Below, in pieces: positions 56,040 through 64,000 of a stretch of 64,000 bases of DNA (position 1 is its first letter; each line of letters opens with the position of its first letter). Where the stretch lies: contig CP053150.1 in the NCBI GenBank assembly GCA_014607495.2, forward strand, positions 5,786,495 through 5,850,494, in the 5' to 3' direction. Both the position numbers and the translations under genes were made by a program. Below the pieces are notes generated by a model that made no database searches, was not told where the DNA came from, and was given only the letters and a program-made list of their open reading frames with translations. Origin of the DNA: Carposina sasakii (Eukaryota; Arthropoda; Insecta; Lepidoptera; Carposinidae).

Positions 56040-56970
56040 TCTATTGAGGGGCAAAACCCCCCTTGTGGCCCTAGTAGCCTCCGCTGACCCACGGATCTGC
56101 CTACTCATGATCACGAACACAAGACACTACAGTCGCAACGAGAAGCCAGATCCAAGCACGTCTAGCAGTGCAACTGCATAAATACATAGCTGCTGAATCC
56201 GAAGAACCAAGTAAAATTTGGATAAGTCGTAGATATGTTTCGCCAACACCCGTGGCATCATCAGGATTAGTTTTTCATGTTAGTTCTATCTACCGAACCA
56301 ACTAACTAACAACTAAAACCAATGTATTGCAAATCATTTTTATACCCTCAATCAACATAAAAAAATAAATGGGGTTAATACCCCGCATATTAGCTTTAGA
56401 CAATCGTAAAATTATTATAGATAAATAATTATAAAAATGTACATTAGTTATTAATTGTTAAATTATTAGAAGAAAAATAAATTTATAATAATATTAAATA
56501 TATATAAAAAAAGACCATATGAAGGCTGTACGACAAAGTCATTACCTTTGTCCGATCCGACTTTGACATTGACAGATTGCAGCCAAAATTTTTAACTAAT
56601 CTATAATATTTTACACTAAATAAATGTAGGTATTAACATTTATTTTTTTATGTTGATTGAGGGTATAAAAATGATTTGCAATACATTGGTTTTAGTTGTT
56701 AGTTAGTTGGTTCGGTAGATAGAACTAACATGGAAAACTAATCCTGATGATGCCACGGGTGTTGGCGAAACATATGTCGATTAAAATTTTAATTGGTTTT
56801 CGGATTAGCAGCTATGTATTTATGGTTGCATGCTAGGTGCTTGGATCTGGCTTCTCGTTGCGACTGTAGTGTCTTGTGTTCGTGTTTTCCGAGGGTAATA
56901 GGGCCCGGGTGGGCGATCCCTCAATAGAAATTTGAACTTCCGAATAGTGACGCCTGATACAATTCAATAT
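56040..56970 (+). mobile_element. Penelope-like non-autonomous element with inverted arms (copy 1)
   Basis: Bounded by an 11-bp direct repeat, TGAAAATTATT (56029-56039 and 56971-56981). The left arm (about 56040-56380) and right arm (about 56640-56930) are inverted repeats; both end in CTATTGAGGG and contain CTCATGATCACGAACACAAG-type or related text, CGCAACGAGAAGCCAGATCC and a hammerhead-like core. Beyond the right arm there is a one-sided tail of about 40 bp (56931-56970: TTGAACTTCCGAATAGTGAC and following) that the left end lacks. The middle is AT-rich and non-coding. Inverted pseudo-LTRs, a one-sided tail of 30-40 bp and variable target duplications are features I associate with Penelope-like elements; a foldback DNA element is the alternative. 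Confidence 0.6.
56733..56801 (+). ncRNA. Candidate type I hammerhead ribozyme
   Basis: In order: GAAAAC and TAATC (5' side of stem I, 56733-56743), CTGATGA (56744-56750), stem-loop II GCCA...TGGC (56752-56766), GAAA (56767-56770), a very short stem III, AC-ATAT-GT (56770-56777), the cleavage triplet GTC (56776-56778), then GATTA and GTTTTC (3' side of stem I). The invariant core bases and their order fit. One U at 56751 is unpaired between the core and stem II, which may weaken activity. This is a pattern read by eye and was not folded or tested. Confidence 0.5.
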
Positions 56971-57051
56971 TGAAAATTATTACAGAGTTGTGTGTAAAAT
57001 GATACATTCGTGCAAAAGAGTAGATAAAACCTTAAAGAAAAATATAATGCA

Positions 57052-60310
<3,259 letters not shown>

Positions 60311-60490
60311 CAAACTGAAATGGCAGTGGGCTCGTCATATCTGTCGTAGAACCGATGGACAGTTGAGTAAGCGGCGTGTGGAATAGAGACCGCGCCTTTA
60401 CAAGCGTAGCGTTGCAGATGGACTTGAAGAGGGCGGCTGGCAGTAGACGTGAGAGGGCTTACGTCCAGCAGTGGACTGCAATAGGATGAT
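60311..60490 (+). pseudogene. LINE ORF2 extreme C-terminal fragment
   Basis: The plus strand reads KLKWQWARHICRRTDGQLSK, an arginine-rich stretch, and a terminal part corresponding to AYVQQWT-type ends (CTTACGTCCAGCAGTGGACT), with stops in between. This is the familiar tail of arthropod LINE proteins; about 180 bp remain. Confidence 0.65.
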
Positions 60491-60556
60491 GTTTGTTAGC
60501 TATGAGACAGATTTATTTTCTTAAATATTTGTGACCGTAGTCGTCAAAATCTATGT

Positions 60557-60609
60557 TCAAACCAGCCAACATAATGTATATTAAATATACATTATGTTGG
60601 CTGGTTTGA
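60557..60609. repeat. Perfect 53-bp palindrome
   Basis: Arms of 26 bases (TCAAACCAGCCAACATAATG and on) are exact complements around a single central A at 60583. It could extrude as a cruciform or form a tight hairpin in RNA. No second copy in the window. Confidence 0.9.
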
Positions 60610-61378
60610 TATTTAGGATATCTTAGCAATATTTATTCTTACTATTATGCTAAGTTGCTTTATTAATGTATAGTCTTCAACTCTATAAGAATCTAGCTTG
60701 ACTTACAGGTGTCCCCTGGGAGTCACGCCGTCTGAGATACCTAGTTGTTCCAGAAAGTCTGCTACTAGGAGAAAATAGAGGAATATCAAGTAAATTGCTC
60801 AGGAAAGTATCTAGTACAACGGACACCGTAAACTTGGAATAAGTTATATTTTTAACATTTCTCCAGAGCTACTTATTGGAGCTTTCATTTGAATTCATCA
60901 ACAGAATATATAATGTTACCTACGTCTTTCTTTATGCAGAGAGGCCAGGTAGTTATGATCTCTACATTTTCAGTGTTTAAACACAATCAGGTCCTTCTGA
61001 GATTTCTATTTTCTTTCCTACCGCTATCGCTAAATGATGGCTGCCTATTGAATCAAATACGAGTACCACGATTACGAATTTCTATCGATCAAAAGGAGAA
61101 ACTGTTATTGTTAGTTTATCCCCAGACATTTTAATATGCTCACCATTTTAGTAATTTTATTTCATTCGCCTATCATCAGAAGAGACGACCAAAAAAAAGT
61201 TAAAAAGATTATGGCCATTAATCCATGCATATTGGTTCCATATCGTTACAAATGTATATAGCTGCCTGAAAGGATATACATATCTGCGCATGTATAATAA
61301 TCATATTATTCGCTCGAGCCGATGTTGCTGTAAATCCAATAATAATTTAAATTAACAGTATTACACAGAGTTGTATAG
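60610..61378. other. Unannotated AT-rich stretch
   Basis: No supported gene. Confidence 0.45.
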
Positions 61379-62118
61379 ATGTCGTGGCCATATTGTTAAA
61401 TTGATCATTTCATGAAATGGTCGAGCATTTCATAAAGTGGTCGCATTTCATGAAGTGGCCAATTCAATTTGACCAGATCGTTAAATCGTCTACATTTCAC
61501 GATTTTGTCATCCACGTTTGGCCAAATCGTATTAACAGGGTGTCCATAAAATCCGAATGTGGTAAGAGCTTACACCATATATAAGTATACCATAAGGTAT
61601 GATGGTATGATTTTTTTTGCTATTATTTATGTGATATTTTCACAATATAATATTTAAAAACATAAAAGACTTTACAAAAGCTGCCTGAACGCTGCCTGGG
61701 CAGGATATAACATATCTGCGTTTAACAATATTATTATAAACCACCATTAATCTAATATACATTATACAATATAACACACTATCCGTGAACTTCTTCTGCA
61801 TAGTCACCCTACTCTCTTTAATTTGTTTTATAACCTAAAAAGAAAAATCCGCCATCTTCACACATAAATAAAACGCGCGCAGCGCCTCTACCGGTGATTC
61901 ATGTAACTATTTTACGATATGATCAATAATCTTGACCACTTAATGAAATGATCGGGCGTTTAGTTGCCCATATCGAGAAACGATTTTTAATCATCGATCT
62001 GCCCAAACCATATCATGATGTGGCCAATAGACAGTTGAACTTTTCATGAAATGCGACCATTTCATGAAATGCTCGACCATTTCATGAAATGATCAATTCT
62101 ACGATATGGCCACGACAT
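61379..62118. mobile_element. Inverted-repeat element with TTTCATGAAA subrepeats
   Basis: ATGTCGTGGCCATAT on the left and its complement on the right start inverted arms of about 90 bp. Each arm contains several copies of ATTTCATGAAATGGTCG at spacings of about 18-20 bp, each a small palindrome. The interior is non-coding and includes one end of a TA-type MITE (ACAGGGTGTCCATAAAATCC near 61538). Superfamily not identified; the flanks are AT-rich and no target duplication is certain. Confidence 0.7.
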
Positions 62119-62883
62119 ATACATATTCTGTCTAGCCGGTTGCCTTCATAATATATGTAGAGCATATACTAACCTCCAATAAATTGAAAGACTATAAATT
62201 ACTAAGTTAGACATACTACAGTTGCCTTCATTGCCTACAAGTTTACTCTAGCAAATTTCAGGACTTGTGTAATGAATGTCCTCGCATTTTCCCAAAAGTT
62301 CTGGTATCTCCAACTTCTAGGTTGATTGATAACAAGGGCAACATAATTAATATCTGTAGGTACATCTTAGGACTTAGCTCTTCGCTATAAGTTCGCTATA
62401 GGTATTAATACAACCTTTATCTTCAGCCTTACAACTTTAAGGGCCGGCAAATTGAATAGGTATCCTCTTTTTGTGCTAAAAGTTCCAAATTCTTCTGATA
62501 TTCGCATCCTTACTCCGTATAAGCCTATCAGATAAGAAGTTCCTAAGAAGTTGTAATATTTTTATACAATAAAGTTCCTCCTAAAAGTTCTAAATTATGT
62601 GCGTCCTTCGCCGTGTCTCTTCGCAGTGATTAATTTACGACACAGGAATTTCGCTAAGTACCCATTATTTAAGAACAACGGGAAGAATATTTAAGTATTT
62701 TCGACTTCTCCGGTAGTTGGAGTTTGCCAAGACTTTATAGACGAAGTTCGGCGATGCGCTACCTAGTGAAATATTCAACTATAGGTAGCAAGAAAACCGC
62801 CGCCGCGCTTTCTCTTCGAATTAAAATGTAAAGTAACTGGAATTAGTGATTATACTTTCAAAAAATAAACTGTATTCTAAGCT
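62119..62883. other. Unannotated AT-rich stretch
   Basis: No supported gene. Confidence 0.45.
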
Positions 62884-62895
62884 AATGTAGAGAGA

Positions 62896-63558
62896 TATTG
62901 AATTGTATCAGGCGTCACTATTCGGAAGTTCAAATCTCTATTGAGGGATCGCCCACCACCGGGCCCTATACCCTCCGCTGACCCTCGGATCTGCCTACTC
63001 ATGATCACGAACACAAGACACTACAGTCGCAACGAGAAGCCAGATCCAAGCACTAGGTGTAATGTATGTAATGACTTTGTCGTACAGCCTTGATATGGTC
63101 TTTTTTTATATATATTTAATATTATTATAAATTTATTTTTCTTCTAATAATTTAACAATTAATAACTAATGTATATTTTTAATATTTATTTATCTATAAT
63201 AATTTTACATTTCTAAACTAATATGTAGGTATTAACATTTATTTTTTTATGTTGATTGAGGTTATGTTGATAAAAATGATTTGCAATACATTGGTTTTAG
63301 TTGTTAGTTAGTTGGTTCGGTAGATAGAACTAACATGGAAAACTAATCCTGATGATGCCACGGGTGTTGGCGAAACATATGTCGATTAAAATTTTAATTG
63401 GTTTTCGGATTAGCAGCTATGTATTTATGGTTGCATGCTAGGTGCTTGGATCTGGCTTCTCGTTGCGACTGTAGTGTCTTGTGTTCGTGATCATGAGTAG
63501 GCAGATCCGAGGGTCAGCGGAGGGTATAGGGCCCGGTGGTGGGCGATCCCTCAATAGA
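62896..63558 (-). mobile_element. Penelope-like non-autonomous element with inverted arms (copy 2)
   Basis: Bounded by a 12-bp direct repeat, AATGTAGAGAGA (62884-62895 and 63559-63570). Opposite in orientation to 56040-56970: the one-sided tail is at the left (62896-62934), followed by a left arm shortened to about 125 bp and a full right arm (about 63240-63558) with the same CTATTGAGGG terminus and hammerhead-like core. The middle is AT-rich and non-coding. The shared tail in both copies proves that it belongs to the element and not to flanking DNA. Confidence 0.6.
63338..63406 (+). ncRNA. Candidate type I hammerhead ribozyme, second copy
   Basis: Same sequence as 56733-56801 with CTGATGA at 63349-63355, GAAA at 63372-63375 and GTC at 63381-63383. 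Same single unpaired U before stem II. Confidence 0.5.
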
Positions 63559-63570
63559 AATGTAGAGAGA

Positions 63571-64000
63571 GACGTATATGTAGAGAGAGTGTAGAGTGGT
63601 CCAACAATAAGTTACTTAAATAAATTAAAGCTCTATCTTTCAAACACTATAGGTAATATTATTCTGTTCAATTCTGAAAAATTTTACTTTGCCCCCCTTG
63701 CAGCAAATACTAAATCTAGATTTAATAAATAGAGAATTACTTGTGTTCCTTATGTAGTTGACATGTTGTCTACCTTTTTAACATAAATGTGTGTCATGTG
63801 TGCTAGGGTTATTATCGATTTAATTATAATGTAAAATAATCATTTGCGGCAAATGGCCCTTAAAGTCATTGTGATAGATTAGTCTATCCCAATTCAATGA
63901 ACATTGCGAATCAAGTTAATCGTGAAACTTGCCCTCTAAACCTCCTGAAACATAGTTACGAGTACTCGTATGTTCTAAATAAACATAGGTTCCAGTTCGT
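63571..64000. other. Unannotated AT-rich stretch
   Basis: Nothing recognised to the end of the window. Confidence 0.45.

Noticed and set aside
56040..56970. Mutator-like DNA transposon with long inverted repeats
   Set aside because: The 11-12 bp duplications would be long for that group and the one-sided tail is not explained by symmetric transposase ends; kept only as an alternative.

Overview
The window is eukaryotic and looks like one intron-rich, AT-rich locus from a moth or butterfly (Lepidoptera). The reasons are the repeat content (two tRNA-derived SINE families I recognise from Lepidoptera, short Helitron-like elements of the TC...CTAG/CTAA type, repeats ended by the AACCGACTTC motif, a (TATG)n-tailed repeat and many TA-flanked MITEs), canonical GT-AG splice sites, and the absence of any bacterial gene layout. 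I did not identify the species.

Host gene. Two minus-strand exons support one host gene. A first coding exon (48751-48886) starts with an ATG, encodes a signal peptide and ends at GTAAGTG in phase 1. An LDL-receptor class A repeat exon (32636-32758) has a canonical acceptor and donor and symmetric 1-1 phases. Joined across a 16.0-kb intron they read in frame as secretion signal plus first ligand-binding repeat, the layout of an LDLR-superfamily receptor such as an insect lipophorin receptor. A CpG-rich block upstream of the ATG (about 48987-49262) is the likely promoter and 5' UTR region. No further exon of this gene was found from 32635 down to position 1.

Mobile DNA, left to right. 2342-4802 is a mosaic of TA-flanked MITEs with a tRNA-derived SINE and Helitron-like ends. 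6427-6768 is a second SINE family. 7403-13273 is a complete-length BEL/Pao LTR retrotransposon on the minus strand with identical 167-bp LTRs, a GACTT target duplication and a tRNA-Tyr-type primer site, but with two frameshifts, one at the RT YMDD motif. 13857-17903 holds more MITEs, a coding-like minisatellite split by a MITE, and a 209-bp-arm foldback element. 25911-27537 and 32770-33836 are two copies of a composite repeat carrying the tail of a LINE; the second copy abuts the acceptor of the LDLa exon. 34245-36730 has a LINE fragment and Helitron-like elements. 37071-38362 is a 99.8% identical 646-bp tandem duplication. 44652-46350 is a 5'-truncated non-LTR element with an open reverse transcriptase frame. 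57052-59696 is a bounded but decayed Helitron with RepHel remnants.

Most unusual content. Two related elements at 56040-56970 and 62896-63558 have long inverted arms, a one-sided tail of about 42 bp, 11-12 bp target duplications, and in the arms a sequence with the ordered core of a type I hammerhead ribozyme. Together these fit a non-autonomous Penelope-like retroelement. Apart from the receptor gene, I saw no intact protein-coding host gene, no true tRNA or rRNA gene and no CRISPR array.
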